Positions 44,613 to 53,886 of a stretch of DNA of 64,000 bases are shown one piece after another; position 1 is the stretch's first letter, and the number at the start of each line of letters is the position of its first letter. Source of the stretch: Planctomycetota bacterium. Lineage in GTDB: Bacteria; Planctomycetota; UBA1135; GCA-002686595. A program made the translations under genes and the position numbers. The stretch lies in NCBI GenBank assembly GCA_002683825.1, contig NYUD01000085.1, positions 62,001-126,000 on the forward strand, in the 5' to 3' direction. The notes beneath the pieces were generated by a model. The model was given only the letters and a program-made list of their open reading frames with translations. It was not told the origin of the DNA and did not search any database.

Positions 44613-47072
44613 ATGAGATTCACGAGCTTGCTTTCCTTCTTCCTCGCGTGCGCTTTCTCCACGTCATCTATGGGTGACACGATCGTTGGACGGGTGGTCG
44701 ATGCCATGGGGGTTGGCGTTCCCGGAGTCGACATCGATGTGACGGTTTCTTCGGGTTCGGACCCGACGATTTCCAACGATGGGACGAATGCAAACGGCAT
44801 TTTCGTAACGACCGTTCCGGCGGGGCTCTACGACATCTCCTTTAGTCCTCCCCCAGCGCCGGCGACCAGTCATCTTGCAATGGTCCTGTCGAACGTCCTG
44901 GTCGTGGGGCAGACGAACCTCGGTGTGGTTAGACTACCCCCTGGGGTTGTGATCAGCGGCCAGCTCGTCGATGGGGTAGGCCTGCCTGTGGCCAGCGTGG
45001 TGGTCGATGTCATCGACAGGGCGACGGGCGTCACACTCAACAACAAGAACAATCGCTCGGACCTGTTCGGTTCGTTCTTTGTCACGGCTCCGTTTGCGCC
45101 CATCTACCTGGAGTTGGGGACGGTGGGCGTGTCCGGTGGTCCTCTCGTCCCCCGGCGTATGGAGTTGGAACCCATGGGAGACTTGAACCTGGGGAGCCTA
45201 GAACTCGAGGACGGATTTCCGCTGAGGGGCACCTTGGTGACCGCCGCAGGGGATCCCATTTCGGGGCTGGATCTCGACGTCCTTGACACCTCGACCGGGC
45301 TCAAAGTGTTCACTCCGAACGACAATACCGACCCTGGCGGGGACTTCTCCATTCTGCTTCCCGTCGGCATCTATGACGTCGAGATCTGTCCTCCCCAGGC
45401 CAAAAGGCTGGTGGCCAGGGACTTTGAGGGGTTGCTCTTTCAGGGGGCATTGAATCTTGGTGCGATCACGCTCGAGGAAGGTGTCGTTCTCACCGGGACG
45501 GTCCGCGACGTGGCGGGTATACCCCTTTCGGGAATCGATCTGGATGTGCGCCGTTCTGCAACCGGGGCTTCCGTAGTGACCTGCGGAGACGACACGAACG
45601 CCAACGGTGTGTACTCAGTCATCGTTCCGTCGGACGTCATCGACGTCAGCTTCGCGCAGGCGGGAGCCCATGGAACCTCTGCAGCCGACCTGCACGTCGG
45701 CCTCAGTGTTACGGGAGACATGCTTCTGGATGGCGTGATTCCGGCCCCCCAGGCCGATTTCTTCGCACTCGTCACCTCGGGGCCATCAGAACTGACCGTC
45801 GATTTTCAAGATGCAAGCACCGGGGCGGTCTTATCGTGGTTCTGGAGCTTTGGAGATGGCGGCGTCTCGAACCTTTCCGATCCGGTCCACGCTTACACTG
45901 AGGTAGGAACGTACACCGTTGCCCTGACCGTCGACGGGATCGGCGGACCCTCTACTGAAGTCAAACCCGCATTCGTCACTGTCCAGCACTTACCGCCGAC
46001 GGCCGCATTTCAGGCGAGCTCCACCACGGGAACGCGGCCGCTGACGGTCACCTTCACCGATCAATCGACGGGCGAGGTGTCGAGCTGGCGCTGGGATTTC
46101 GGCGACGGCGGTTCTTCAGCCCTTCACCACCCTGTGTACACCTATGAAATGCCCGGAACGTACACCGTGGCGCTAACGGCGAGTGGTCCCGGAGGATCGA
46201 ATATCGCGACGAAGCTGGACTACGTGACCGTGAGCGAAGCGGCGCCCGTCGCCGACTTCTCCAGAACTTCCTTTACGGGTGTGACACCTCTAGCGGTAAG
46301 TTTCGCCGATCTGTCGACCGGCGTCGTCACCACGTGGTCATGGAATTTCGGTGATATGGCCACCTCGACACTCCAGAATCCGCTACACACCTACACAGCT
46401 GCCGGCACCTATACCGTTTCTCTTACTGCCACGGGACCCGGCGGATCGAGTAACGAAACAAAGCTCAACTATGTGTCGGTCGCCGAGCCGGCACCTGTTG
46501 CCTTTTTCGTAGGTGCGCCGTTGACGGGCATGGCTCCCCTGACGGTGACCTTTGCTGACCGATCGACAGGTGCCGTAACAGGTTGGTCCTGGAACTTTGG
46601 CGACCTGGGAGTCTCGGCCTTGCAGAACCCTGAGCACACCTTTGTTGCTGCTGGAACTTACTCGGTCGGCCTGACGGCGAGCGGACCTGGTGGCATGGAT
46701 GTCTCGATTCGGCCGTCGTACATCCTTGTGACGGAATCAGAAACCGCTGATTTCACAGCGGATCGAGTCAGGGGCGGCGTCCCATTGAGGGTTTCCTTCA
46801 CCGACCTGACGACGGGGACTCCGATCTCTTGGTTCTGGAGTTTCGGAGATGGGAAAACATCCACGCTTCAGCACCCCTGGCATATCTATAAACAAGCCGG
46901 CACTTATTCGGTTTCTCTGGCTGTCATGACATCGTCGGGCGTGCTTATCGAGACCAAGTCAGACTATATCCGCGTGCGTGAGAGGCGAGGGAGGGCCGGG
47001 ACACCGTCCGGATCGAGGACACGGCCGGCTCCAAACTGGCCACCCCAGCCCTCAGGCGGTCAGGTTCATTAG
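44613..47072 (+). CDS. Secreted protein with four Ig-like repeats and five PKD domains
   Basis: 819 residues from ATG 44613, with AAGGAGGAG just upstream; ATG 44604 is too close to that site. A signal peptide (LLSFFLACAFSTSSMG) is followed by four carboxypeptidase-regulatory-like repeats (as in VGRVVDAMGVGVPGVDIDV and LTGTVRDVAGIPLSGIDLDV), then five PKD repeats each with W-x-F/W-x-FGD-x-G and HxYxxxGTYTVxLT. PKD domains usually mediate contact with polysaccharides or other surface proteins. No catalytic domain is present, so it is probably a surface adhesin or scaffold. The C-terminus is short, basic and proline-rich. Confidence 0.88.
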   Translation: MRFTSLLSFFLACAFSTSSMGDTIVGRVVDAMGVGVPGVDIDVTVSSGSDPTISNDGTNANGIFVTTVPAGLYDISFSPPPAPATSHLAMVLSNVLVVGQTNLGVVRLPPGVVISGQLVDGVGLPVASVVVDVIDRATGVTLNNKNNRSDLFGSFFVTAPFAPIYLELGTVGVSGGPLVPRRMELEPMGDLNLGSLELEDGFPLRGTLVTAAGDPISGLDLDVLDTSTGLKVFTPNDNTDPGGDFSILLPVGIYDVEICPPQAKRLVARDFEGLLFQGALNLGAITLEEGVVLTGTVRDVAGIPLSGIDLDVRRSATGASVVTCGDDTNANGVYSVIVPSDVIDVSFAQAGAHGTSAADLHVGLSVTGDMLLDGVIPAPQADFFALVTSGPSELTVDFQDASTGAVLSWFWSFGDGGVSNLSDPVHAYTEVGTYTVALTVDGIGGPSTEVKPAFVTVQHLPPTAAFQASSTTGTRPLTVTFTDQSTGEVSSWRWDFGDGGSSALHHPVYTYEMPGTYTVALTASGPGGSNIATKLDYVTVSEAAPVADFSRTSFTGVTPLAVSFADLSTGVVTTWSWNFGDMATSTLQNPLHTYTAAGTYTVSLTATGPGGSSNETKLNYVSVAEPAPVAFFVGAPLTGMAPLTVTFADRSTGAVTGWSWNFGDLGVSALQNPEHTFVAAGTYSVGLTASGPGGMDVSIRPSYILVTESETADFTADRVRGGVPLRVSFTDLTTGTPISWFWSFGDGKTSTLQHPWHIYKQAGTYSVSLAVMTSSGVLIETKSDYIRVRERRGRAGTPSGSRTRPAPNWPPQPSGGQVH

Positions 47073-47660
47073 GCAGGGACTTGGCTTTGGGGGTTGCCGC
47101 TTACTGCGATTTCCCTTGCCTCGCCATCAAGGCAGTCAGCATTCCGTGGCGGGACGCGCATGCCATCTCTGTTGGTTTGTCGTTCCTGCTCCAAGACGAT
47201 GGGTCGGATGGCGGGCGGTGAGGGGCGTGCCTCAACACTTCGCGGTCTTGCGTTTCGTGCCCACGCGCCTGGCCTTCTCGACCTTCAGCATGTAGTCCGG
47301 TGCCAGCGGAACCTTGCAAGCTGTTCCGCCCACATCAAGGACGATGCGGCATGACTTCTTGGCCGCCGCCTTGGCCAAGAATCTCAGGGGCCGGACCGAG
47401 ACGCTTGCGTTTCAGGTGGCCCAACCTGCCGCGGCCACGTGTTCCAGTCTTGAATCGATCCACCTAGCTGCATGTCACAGGCGTGTTCGCTCTCGGCGGC
47501 GACGCCCGGCATCTTTCCTTCCGGGCCGCGCTTTCGGTGGCCGCAATTTCACCCGCCGGTAGTGTCTTCGGCCTCCCCCAAGACCGCCGGCAAGAACGCT
47601 TCTAGGGGCCGGACGTGGTTCTGTGACTCCGGGAGTCCCTGTTTTTTGCATGATGGCATC
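47073..47660. other. 588-base stretch without an intact gene
   Basis: The plus-strand frames here are Arg-rich and not family-like. On the minus strand there is a frameshifted basic protein (47232-47463). An 11-base direct repeat AGGGGCCGGAC occurs near 47385 and 47603. A weak hairpin with six T (47625-47647) lies just ahead of the next gene. No promoter or known RNA is recognisable. Confidence 0.5.
47232..47463 (-). pseudogene. Frameshifted small basic protein
   Basis: Two minus-strand frames join into one protein-like sequence. The first runs from GTG 47463 (FKTGTRGRGRLGHLKRKRLG) and the second, in the +1 frame, carries SCRIVLDVGGTACKVPLAPD and YMLKVEKARR and ends in KRKTAKC at TGA 47232. 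Both parts look coded and are rich in Lys and Arg, like small nucleic-acid-binding proteins. The switch would lie near 47390. A real frameshift, an assembly indel or a decayed gene are all possible. Confidence 0.3.
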
Positions 47661-48551
47661 GTGTACCTCCTGCTCCTCTTCCTCCTCCTGCTCCTCTTCG
47701 CCGTCCTGGCCTGGGGCCCGGGGAGTCACCTCGAATTCGCCCATCGTGTCTATCGCACTCGCCACAGGACCCTGCCATCGGTGATGGCGACGCTGCTGCG
47801 CGAGGAGCAGGCGGCGTACTACTACGGGAACATCGCGGCCGACATCATCAACTTCAAGGGCTGGGGCGGGCACTACAACCACTGCCACCGCTGGACGGTC
47901 GTCAGCGTTATGCAGAAACATGCCCGTACGCCCGCCGAGGAGGCCTTCGCGTTCGGGTATCTATCGCACCTGGCCGCGGACACGATCGCGCACAACCATT
48001 TCGTGCCCTACCACCTGGCGCGCTATGCGCGTTCCAAGGGACTGGGGCACCTGTACTGGGAGATGCGCGCGGATCGCTTCGTGCCGACGACGCGCTGGGC
48101 GGTGATCACATCGCTCAAGTCCGACCGTAGCCTCGATCGGCTCGATGAGCTTGTGAACCGGGCGGTGCCCAGGAAGGCCCTGCCGATGCAGGCGAACAAA
48201 CTGCTATTCAACCACGTGCTCCTGATCAGCGAGCGCGATCGCTGGCGTAAGGCCGTCGACAAGCTGCACGGCTTCTCCATGGCGCCGCTGGATGAGTCCT
48301 TCCTCGAGCGTTTTCGCCGTGCCGCCGTTGGTCGCGTGCGCCTGGCGCTGCAGCCGAAGGGGCTCGAGTCGCTCCTGCACATCGACACGAACGGCAAGGC
48401 CGCCCAGCAGGCTGCCTGGAAGTTGCGCAAGCGCGTCCTGCGACGCTTCGCGAGTTCTGCGCAACGCAGGCATGAAGCCGCCGAGAGCGCCTCCGCTTTT
48501 CTCGAGGGTATGGAATCACCGCCTCCCCACGGTGGTGTTCCCCACTGGTGA
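47661..48551 (+). CDS. Zinc-dependent phospholipase C-like protein
   Basis: 296 residues from GTG 47661, which begins a hydrophobic signal or anchor (LLLLFLLLLLFAVLAWGPGS). The mature N-terminus WGPGSHLEFAH and the motifs YYYGNIAADIINFKG, NHCHRWTVV and FGYLSHLAADTIAHNHFVP supply the Trp and His/Asp ligands of the zinc phospholipase C family. Known members hydrolyse phospholipids outside the cell, but many environmental homologues are untested. The C-terminal third is basic. Convergent with the stress-protein gene. Confidence 0.72.
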   Translation: MYLLLLFLLLLLFAVLAWGPGSHLEFAHRVYRTRHRTLPSVMATLLREEQAAYYYGNIAADIINFKGWGGHYNHCHRWTVVSVMQKHARTPAEEAFAFGYLSHLAADTIAHNHFVPYHLARYARSKGLGHLYWEMRADRFVPTTRWAVITSLKSDRSLDRLDELVNRAVPRKALPMQANKLLFNHVLLISERDRWRKAVDKLHGFSMAPLDESFLERFRRAAVGRVRLALQPKGLESLLHIDTNGKAAQQAAWKLRKRVLRRFASSAQRRHEAAESASAFLEGMESPPPHGGVPHW

Positions 48552-48815
48552 GAAGCCGGGCCGGGGGAGTTCAGTTGTCCTCGACAAGACCCCCGCAACC
48601 CAGTTCGGTGTGCTGAACGCGGTGCGTTCGGCGCTGCCTCCCTGGCCTGGGCGCTGATCCAAGAAGCGCCGGGGATCGCCTTGGCCGCGTCTGGGTGTAT
48701 CACGCTGGTCGTGGCGGCGGGATCAATGGTGGGCTAGAGCGTGTTCGTGGTGTTGCCGGCGATCCCTTAGCCTGCGGCCCTGGAACGTTCGTATTGATGG
48801 CTCGCGCCTCTTCCG

Positions 48816-49274
48816 TTAATCAGTGGACAGAGGGAAGATCAGGACCGGAATCTTCGTGTGCCGCAGAATGGCTTCGGCGACCGAGCCCATCAAAGCTCGC
48901 CGTAGGCCGGAGCGCCCGTGGGTTGCCATTGAGACGAAGTCCGCCCCGTTCTCGCTGGCGTAGTTTCCGACGACTTCGTGCACTCGTTCTCCGACAAGAA
49001 CCTGGGAGTCCACGGGGACATCCGTTCCCAGGAGAGTCAATGCCGTTTCCATTTCGTGTTGCGCCCGTTTCTTCAGCGCGTCGATTCCCTGAGGCGGCAT
49101 CGACATCGCCGGGGCCAGCGGTGTGCCGTGGGCGACCACCACCAGGTCCTGAACCATGTGCACCAGGCTGATTCGGGCGTTGAGTCGTTTGGCCAGCTCG
49201 ACAGCCGGCTCGAAGGCTTCGTACGAGGCTTCGGAGAAATCGGTGAGCAGAATGATCAGCGGATTGTCCTTCAC
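48816..49274 (-). CDS. Universal stress protein, UspA family
   Basis: 152 residues from GTG 49274. The fold starts with IILLTDFSEASYEAF and ends with the ATP-binding motif THGRSGLRRALMGSVAE followed by IPVLIFPL, placing it in the nucleotide-binding UspA branch. Its GTG shares four bases (GTGA) with the stop of an 18-codon leader that has a much better ribosome site. This suggests its translation depends on the leader. Confidence 0.88.
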   Translation of the reverse strand: MKDNPLIILLTDFSEASYEAFEPAVELAKRLNARISLVHMVQDLVVVAHGTPLAPAMSMPPQGIDALKKRAQHEMETALTLLGTDVPVDSQVLVGERVHEVVGNYASENGADFVSMATHGRSGLRRALMGSVAEAILRHTKIPVLIFPLSTD

Positions 49275-49327
49275 GATGGTTTTCCCCCTTGATCGAAGGC
49301 GTGTGTTCTGTCCCGCGAGATGATCAT
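49271..49327 (-). CDS. 18-residue leader peptide overlapping the stress-protein start
   Basis: ATG 49327 follows a strong AGGAGGG site after three bases. The frame encodes MIISRDRTHAFDQGGKPS and stops at TGA 49271-49273, overlapping the GTG of the universal stress protein as GTGA. The arrangement fits translational coupling. Too short for family evidence. Confidence 0.4.
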   Translation of the reverse strand: MIISRDRTHAFDQGGKPS

Positions 49328-49644
49328 GTACCCTCCTGAAAACTATAGACAGACCTTGTTGTACTACTGTCTTGAGGCCCGGGGTTGAATAACCTGGGTT
49401 CTCCCGGGTCGATCGGGACCGTGGATGCATAGCGCGGGTCTTCCCGGACGCGGGTGGACAAGGACTAGTTGTCGGTCGAGGACCGCGGTGTCGCCCCGGT
49501 CCGGCGTGATTCACGATCGGCACCGACGAGCGGCCAAAGGCCTTCGCGACAGGAGACATGCTTCAGCGCGAGCTGTGGAAGCGGAACGCCGGCCGAGCGA
49601 AGCTCGGCGGAACGGGCTCTGCCTCAAGAGGCCTTCTGGCCCGA
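49328..49644. other. 317-base intergenic region upstream of the stress-protein unit
   Basis: On the minus strand a TATAGT (49342-49347) lies about 15 bases before the leader ATG and could be a -10 box; no good -35 is seen. A hairpin with four-base loop GAAT is at 49378-49398. The rest, up to the end of the pyrimidine operon at 49645, shows nothing recognisable. Confidence 0.35.
49347..49372. repeat. Inverted repeat AGACAG-N14-CTGTCT
   Basis: Perfect six-base arms (49347-49352 and 49367-49372) separated by 14 bases. It touches the putative -10 box of the stress-protein unit, a position suited to an operator. The arms are short, so chance cannot be excluded. Confidence 0.35.
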
Positions 49645-50745
49645 TTAGTCCGTAACCAGCGTATCCGTTTCCTTTGCGATGTCCCCGCCCCACATCGTGT
49701 CGCGGTTGGATTGACCCGCCTTTTCGCGCTTGGCCTTCTGCTGGCGCAGGACGAGACCCGCGTGGGTGGTGAAGTAGGGGAGCGCTTTGCCGACGAAGTC
49801 ATCGACCCTTGCGATGTTGCGCTCGTTCATGAAGGTAGACAGGCCGTCGCAGAGGTCCGTGATCATCTCGTAGCCTTGCAGCATCGCGCCGGTGCAGACC
49901 TGGACGGTTTGGGCTCCTACGAGCATGAACTGGATGGCGTCCTCGGCGGTTTCGACGCCGCCCATGCCGGAGATGGCTTTGCCTTCGCAGGCCCGCGCGA
50001 TCTCCATGACCTGGCGTAGGGCGACGGGGCGCACGGCTTGGCCGGAATAACCGCCGGGTTCGGAGTAGCCCTCGACCGTGGGCATGGGTTGAAAGGTGTC
50101 CAGATTGATGCCGATAATGCAGAGGATGGTGTTGATTGCGCTGAGGCCGTCGGCTCCACCGTCGACGGCGGCCCTGGCCGGTACGGTGGGGTCGGTGATG
50201 TTAGGGGTCATCTTGGCATAGACCGGGATGCTGGAGGCTTCCTTGGCCCAGGAGGTGACTTCTTCGACGATCTCGGGGTCTTGCCCCATGGCCGCGCCCA
50301 TACGTCGTTCGGGTAGGCCGTGCGGACAGGACAGGTTTAGCTCAAAGGCATCGACGCCCGTTTCCTGCGTGCGTTCGACGATCTCGACCCAGGCATGCTT
50401 GTTGTACTCCTCCATGATCGACGCGATCAGGACGTGTTCGGGGTAAGCCTTCTTGCACTCGGTCAGTTCCTTCAGCCAGACTTCGAACGGACGGTCCGAA
50501 ATCAGCTCGATGTTCTGGAAACCGATTACGTCCTTCGGATTCTTGCGACTCTTGAGCTTGCCGTACCGTGGAACCAGGTTGATGATCTTGTCGCTCTCGA
50601 GGCAGATCGTCTTGCAAACGATGCCTCCCCAACCGAGTTCGAAGGAGCGCTGGATGACCTTGCCGTTGGTCCCCGGGGGACCGGAGGCAAGGACGAAGGG
50701 GTTGGGGTAGCGGATTCCGCAGACTTCAATACTTAGATCGGTCAT
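49645..50745 (-). CDS. preA: NAD-dependent dihydropyrimidine dehydrogenase, PreA-like, without ferredoxin domain
   Basis: 366 residues with ATG 50745 behind AGGAG. It is a dihydroorotate dehydrogenase-type FMN barrel with FVLASGPPGTNGK near the start, the catalytic Cys in ELNLSCPHG, and FMN-site motifs KMTPNITDP and ISGMGGVETAED. It reduces uracil and thymine at the first step of reductive pyrimidine breakdown. E. coli PreA is about 411 residues and ends in two [4Fe-4S] clusters; here no CxxCxxC motif follows, and no PreT partner is in the window, so the electron path differs or is encoded elsewhere. Confidence 0.9.
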   Translation of the reverse strand: MTDLSIEVCGIRYPNPFVLASGPPGTNGKVIQRSFELGWGGIVCKTICLESDKIINLVPRYGKLKSRKNPKDVIGFQNIELISDRPFEVWLKELTECKKAYPEHVLIASIMEEYNKHAWVEIVERTQETGVDAFELNLSCPHGLPERRMGAAMGQDPEIVEEVTSWAKEASSIPVYAKMTPNITDPTVPARAAVDGGADGLSAINTILCIIGINLDTFQPMPTVEGYSEPGGYSGQAVRPVALRQVMEIARACEGKAISGMGGVETAEDAIQFMLVGAQTVQVCTGAMLQGYEMITDLCDGLSTFMNERNIARVDDFVGKALPYFTTHAGLVLRQQKAKREKAGQSNRDTMWGGDIAKETDTLVTD

Positions 50746-50762
50746 CGTTCGCTCCTATGGCA

Positions 50763-52079
50763 TCACCCCAGCGCTGTGAAGGCTTCGCCGAAGATCCGCA
50801 GGGCCTCGTCCACTTCGCTTGCACTGACCGTCAGCGGTGGGGAGATGCGGATTACGTTGCCGTACAAACCGCCCTTGCCGATCAGGAGCCCGCGTTTCTT
50901 GGTCTCTTCGAAGAGGCGTGCCGCTATTTCCGGCGCCGGGGTTCGGTCGCCGGCGGTTTCGTCGGCGACGAGTTCGAGCGCTTGCATCAGCCCGAGACCG
51001 CGGACGTCACCGATGGCCTCGGGGTGTTGGCGTTGTAGCTCCTCCAGCCCGGTGCGTAAACGCGCGCCCTGCTTTTTCGAGTTTTCGGGCAGCTCTTCAT
51101 TCTCGATGAAATCGAGGGTCGCATTGGCGGCGGCGGCCGAGATGGGGTTGCCTCCAAATGTGGAGACAGTGAGCTTCTTGAAGCTGTCTGCGATCTCGTC
51201 CGTGGCGATGGTGACTCCCAGTGGCATGCCGTTGGCGACGCCCTTGGCCATCGTCATGATCTCGGGTTCGACGCCCCAGTGCTCGATGCCGAACATCTTG
51301 CCGCCGCAACGTCCGAAACCCGTCTGCACTTCGTCGCAAATGAACACACCGCCGTGTTCGCGAACGATGTCGACCGCGATCTGGAAGTACTCCTTGGGAG
51401 GAGTGACGAATCCGCCCACGCCCTGGATGGGTTCCGCCAGGAAGCCCGCAATGTTGCCCGTGGTGGTCGTCTGGATGAGCTCCTTGAGGTCCTGAGCGCA
51501 GCGCACTTCACAGTCGGGGTACTTCAAACCCATGGGGCAGCGGTAGCAGTAGGGTGCCATGGCGTGCTTGATCGCTGCGACCTGGGACGGAACCGCGCGC
51601 CACGAAGCAAGTGCAGTCAGGGATTGCGACAGAACTCCGCGACCGGAGTAACCGTGACGCAGTGCGATGATTTCCTGAGCACCGGTGAAGATCTGTGCCA
51701 GAACGACGGCCGTATCATCCGCTTCAGAACCCGAAGTGGTGAACATGCTCTTTTGCAGCTTACCCGGCGTGATCCGCGCCAGTCGCTCGGCCAGCTCGAC
51801 GATCGGCAAAGTAGGGTACAACGTCGAAACGTGGCCCAACCGGTCCAACTGGGCCTTGACGGGGTCGTTCACTGCCGGATTGCAGTGCCCGACCGACACG
51901 GTGAGGATCCCGCCGAAGAAGTCGAGGTACTCGCGGCCGTCCGTATCGCGGACGTGCATACCGGAACCGGATTCGAGAACGATCGGCTCGGTGTAGTAGT
52001 TTGCGACCGCGGGGAGAAGGTACTTCTTGTGCTTGTCGCGAACGTCCTGGCTGGAGCCCTGCTGGGCGGTCTGGTCCAT
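50763..52079 (-). CDS. Class III aminotransferase, probably beta-alanine / 3-aminoisobutyrate:pyruvate type
   Basis: 438 residues with ATG 52079 behind AAGGA. Fold-type I PLP enzyme: SMFTTSGSEADDTAV for cofactor binding, ICDEVQTGFGRCG with the PLP-contacting Asp, and the PLP Lys in TMAKGVANGMPLG. The closest look is to AGXT2-like enzymes that take the amino group from beta-alanine or 3-aminoisobutyrate. Its place between dihydropyrimidinase and PreA genes fits the last nitrogen-removing step of pyrimidine breakdown. Confidence 0.87.
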   Translation of the reverse strand: MDQTAQQGSSQDVRDKHKKYLLPAVANYYTEPIVLESGSGMHVRDTDGREYLDFFGGILTVSVGHCNPAVNDPVKAQLDRLGHVSTLYPTLPIVELAERLARITPGKLQKSMFTTSGSEADDTAVVLAQIFTGAQEIIALRHGYSGRGVLSQSLTALASWRAVPSQVAAIKHAMAPYCYRCPMGLKYPDCEVRCAQDLKELIQTTTTGNIAGFLAEPIQGVGGFVTPPKEYFQIAVDIVREHGGVFICDEVQTGFGRCGGKMFGIEHWGVEPEIMTMAKGVANGMPLGVTIATDEIADSFKKLTVSTFGGNPISAAAANATLDFIENEELPENSKKQGARLRTGLEELQRQHPEAIGDVRGLGLMQALELVADETAGDRTPAPEIAARLFEETKKRGLLIGKGGLYGNVIRISPPLTVSASEVDEALRIFGEAFTALG

Positions 52080-52096
52080 GAGGTCCTTATGTTTTT

Positions 52097-53488
52097 CTAT
52101 TCTTCGAAGCGGCTCTTGCGTCGCAGGTATTGTCCACGGCCGGCCTTGCCCGAGAAGCTTTGCTTTTCGACGATGACCTCGCCGCGCGACAGTACGGTTT
52201 CGCTGACCCCTTTGACGCGCCTACCTTCGTAAGGATTGTAGTCGACGTTCATGTGCAGGCTCTTCGCGCGGAGTACGGTTTCGGCTTCCGGATCGAAAAC
52301 AACGATGTCCGCATCGCTACCCGGGGCGATCGTGCCTTTGCGGGGGAAGAGCCCGAAGATCTTGGCAGGGGAAGTCGAGGTCAGCTCGACCCACCGGTTG
52401 ACCGAGATCCTGCCCGCAGCCACCCCTCCGTCATAGGTCAGACTCATGCGCGTTTCAATTCCGGGTGCGCCGTTGGGGATCTTGCTGAAGTCGTCCTTGC
52501 CCAGCTGCTTGCCCTCGTTGAAGCAGAAGGGGCAGTGGTCGGTCGAAACGGCCTGGAGGTCGTTGCGCTTAAGTCCGCGCCAGAGTTCCTTTTGATTGGC
52601 CTTGTCGCGCAGGGGCGGGCTCATGACGTATTTCGCACCCTCGAAGCCAGGCTCTTCGTAGTTGTCGTAGGACAGGAAGAGATACTGCGGACATGTTTCG
52701 GCGTAGGCCGAAAGGCCGCGAGTGCGCGCCGCAGTGACCTGTTCGAGCGCTTCCGCAGCGGACAGATGAACGATGTAGACCGGGACCCCGGCCATTTCCG
52801 CCAGGGCTATCGATCGGTGTGTGGCTTCCGCCTCTGCGCGGGGGGGCCGCGTGAGTGCGTGGTACTTCGGCTCGATCTCCCCCCGCCGTAGGGCTTGTTC
52901 GATCAGTACGTCGATCACGATTCCGTTTTCGGCGTGCATGCAAATGGTCGCACCGATTTCGCCGGAGCGTTGCATACAGCGGAATATGCCGCCGTCATCC
53001 ATGTAGAAGACGCCGGGGTAGGCCATGAAGAGCTTGAACGACGTAACCCCCTCGTCGACCAGCGCACCCATCTCCTTTTCGAGCTCGGGTGTGTGCTCGC
53101 TCATGATCATATGAAAGCCATAGTCGATGGCGGCCTTGCCTTCGGCCTTGCCCATCCACGTTTCCCAGGCTTGCCGCAGCGTGCCGTCGCGCTGTTGAAT
53201 GGCGAAATCGACCACCGTGGTCGTGCCTCCGTGGGCAGCGGCGATCGTTCCTGTTTCAAAGTTGTCTACGGAGGATGTCCCACCGAAGGGCATGTCCAGG
53301 TGTGTGTGCACATCGATTCCGCCGGGAATGACGAGCTTGCCCGTTGCATCGATGACCTTGTCGACCTTTTCCGCCTGGGCGGAGAGATCCGAGCCGACGG
53401 AATGTATCGTCTCACCGTAGATCAGAACGTCGCCTTTGTACTTGTCGCTGGCTGTAACGATCGTGCCTCCTTGAATCAGGGTCTTCAT
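52097..53488 (-). CDS. hydA: Dihydropyrimidinase
   Basis: 463 residues from ATG 53488. Amidohydrolase fold with metal ligands in IDVHTHLDMPFGG (His61, His63), the carboxylated Lys in TSFKLFMAYPG, further His in CMHAENG and VHLSAAEA, and Asp in STDHCPFCF. It opens the ring of dihydrouracil and dihydrothymine to N-carbamoyl beta-amino acids. The upstream extension to 53545 is not family-like. The next genes are the aminotransferase (17-base gap) and preA. Confidence 0.93.
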   Translation of the reverse strand: MKTLIQGGTIVTASDKYKGDVLIYGETIHSVGSDLSAQAEKVDKVIDATGKLVIPGGIDVHTHLDMPFGGTSSVDNFETGTIAAAHGGTTTVVDFAIQQRDGTLRQAWETWMGKAEGKAAIDYGFHMIMSEHTPELEKEMGALVDEGVTSFKLFMAYPGVFYMDDGGIFRCMQRSGEIGATICMHAENGIVIDVLIEQALRRGEIEPKYHALTRPPRAEAEATHRSIALAEMAGVPVYIVHLSAAEALEQVTAARTRGLSAYAETCPQYLFLSYDNYEEPGFEGAKYVMSPPLRDKANQKELWRGLKRNDLQAVSTDHCPFCFNEGKQLGKDDFSKIPNGAPGIETRMSLTYDGGVAAGRISVNRWVELTSTSPAKIFGLFPRKGTIAPGSDADIVVFDPEAETVLRAKSLHMNVDYNPYEGRRVKGVSETVLSRGEVIVEKQSFSGKAGRGQYLRRKSRFEE

Positions 53489-53886
53489 GTCTTTCCTCGA
53501 CGGAGTTCGGTACCAGATCCTAGCGCGTCGGAGTGCGCTCAACAATTGAGAGGCCCCGTGGACCGTAGCCGACTTGGAAATCGGCCAGGCTGCGCGACCT
53601 ATCCCGTAGCGTTAGGGGCCGAGTTGCCGATGATCTGAGAGTCTGCGTTTGTTGGGTCCGATTCCGGCTGGCGAAGACCTGCCGTTTCCCATTTCCGAGG
53701 AGGACCACAACCCCAGCTTTCTGGCGGCCATCATTGTCGGGGTGGAACTGCCTGTGACCTTGACGGCCGGACCGCTTACGCCAGGCCAGCAACAAGATCG
53801 CCGCAACGACACGGTCGGGCCGAAGCCCGAATAAGTACGCGACCTCGGAACCGAGGACATTGGGCCGCGGTTGTGGTTGAACCAGC
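53489..53886. other. 398-base gap between dihydropyrimidinase and beta-ureidopropionase genes
   Basis: It may hold a promoter for the dihydropyrimidinase, aminotransferase, preA unit. The only protein-like frame is a 61-codon plus-strand frame (53649-53834, start TTG, containing FLAAIIVGVELPVTL) without a ribosome site. I cannot support it as a gene. Confidence 0.4.

Noticed and set aside
47625..47647. Five-base hairpin followed by six T
   Set aside because: It ends only 14 bases before the GTG of the phospholipase C-like gene, its stem is short and four bases separate it from the T run, so it is weak as a terminator.
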